Positions 44,288-44,429 of a DNA stretch of 44,429 bases are shown piece by piece (position 1 is the stretch's first letter; each line of letters opens with the position of its first letter). The position numbers and the translations under genes were made by a program. The stretch is taken from assembly GCA_009692615.1 (NCBI GenBank), contig SHYW01000035.1, positions 1 to 44,429 on the forward strand. Reading direction: 5' to 3'. Source of the DNA: Deltaproteobacteria bacterium. GTDB taxonomy: Bacteria; Desulfobacterota; Binatia; UBA9968. The notes under the pieces were generated by a model. It saw only the letters and a program-made list of their open reading frames with translations, was not told the DNA's origin and ran no database searches.

Positions 44288-44429
44288 GGAACCTCTGAAC
44301 AACTGCCCTGGAAGCAGGGCAGCGGAGGATAGATCGTTTTTTTCGTAATGAGTTACAGTTTTTGCGAAGTTATATCAGATTACATTTTGCTCTCGTGGTT
44401 AATAGGGTCCTTAGTTTTGCCTCGATTTG
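44288..44429 (+). mobile_element. Insertion sequence end, partial (right copy)
   Basis: The exact reverse complement of bases 7-148: it starts GGAACCTCTGAACAA at 44288 and runs off the window. The preceding bases 44284-44287 are TTAA, again a YTAR-like target. It interrupts the second TrpX-type gene. Both copies have their outer terminus facing the interior of the window. Confidence 0.7.

Noticed and set aside
1-44429. The whole window as a composite transposon between two insertion sequences
   Set aside because: The inner flanks differ, each copy cuts a gene on its own, and the cargo includes dnaE, thrS and other core genes. Independent insertions plus a contig break explain it better.

Overview
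The window looks like a complete metagenomic contig from a GC-rich Gram-negative bacterium of deltaproteobacterial type. This rests on the gene order thrS-infC-rpmI-rplT-pheS-pheT-ihfA-merR, an IHF-alpha gene, a heptosyltransferase-type gene for an outer-membrane glycan, glutathione-dependent enzymes (Gfa, GloB) and a ten-heme OmcA/MtrC-type cytochrome. The many ACMSD-type amidohydrolases and orphan substrate-binding proteins are reminiscent of uncultivated lineages such as Binatota or related Desulfobacterota, but that placement is inference. Both ends carry the same 142-bp insertion-sequence end in opposite orientation, and in each case it cuts a gene.

Positions 149-13210 are a tightly packed housekeeping block on the plus strand: a truncated NUDIX-like gene, dnaE, hflX, pgsA, tRNA-Val(GAC), thrS, infC (probable AUA start), rpmI, rplT, pheS, pheT (lacking the usual N-terminal tRNA-binding domain), ihfA and a MerR-like regulator. 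tRNA-Pro(GGG) and a good intrinsic terminator follow.

Positions 13708-18800 are mixed: a FAD-dependent flavoprotein, then minus-strand inorganic pyrophosphatase, gfa, a DUF4160/DUF2442 small-protein pair, and a segment with the structure of a single integron gene cassette (secreted orphan protein plus attC-like hairpin). Two related copies of a composite intergenic repeat lie at 15478-15659 and 18534-18760.

Positions 18803-23332 are a candidate catabolic cluster: amidohydrolase, NAD-dependent epimerase, paralogous amidohydrolase, D-2-hydroxyacid dehydrogenase. Positions 23860-30516 hold a short-chain dehydrogenase, a fatty-acid desaturase broken by an amber codon, and two ArnT/PMT-type (GT39) membrane glycosyltransferases around a GT9 heptosyltransferase; these probably modify an envelope lipid or glycan.

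Positions 30637-38506 contain a frameshifted NMT1/SsuA-type binding protein, a Tat-exported aldo/keto reductase, two major-facilitator-type transporters (one with two opposite frameshifts), the decaheme cytochrome, and gloB on the minus strand. Positions 38740-44287 form a close-packed six-gene plus-strand unit: Rcp1-type response regulator, PstS-like binding protein (amber-interrupted), two tandem histidine kinases, and two TrpX-type (PF04392) binding proteins, the last cut by the insertion sequence. No permease or ATPase gene is present, so this may be a sensory system in which periplasmic binding proteins feed the kinases; it is the best candidate here for something undescribed.

At least four accessory genes carry point lesions while the housekeeping block carries none that I can see. 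This suggests either real decay or uneven assembly quality, and it should be checked in reads.
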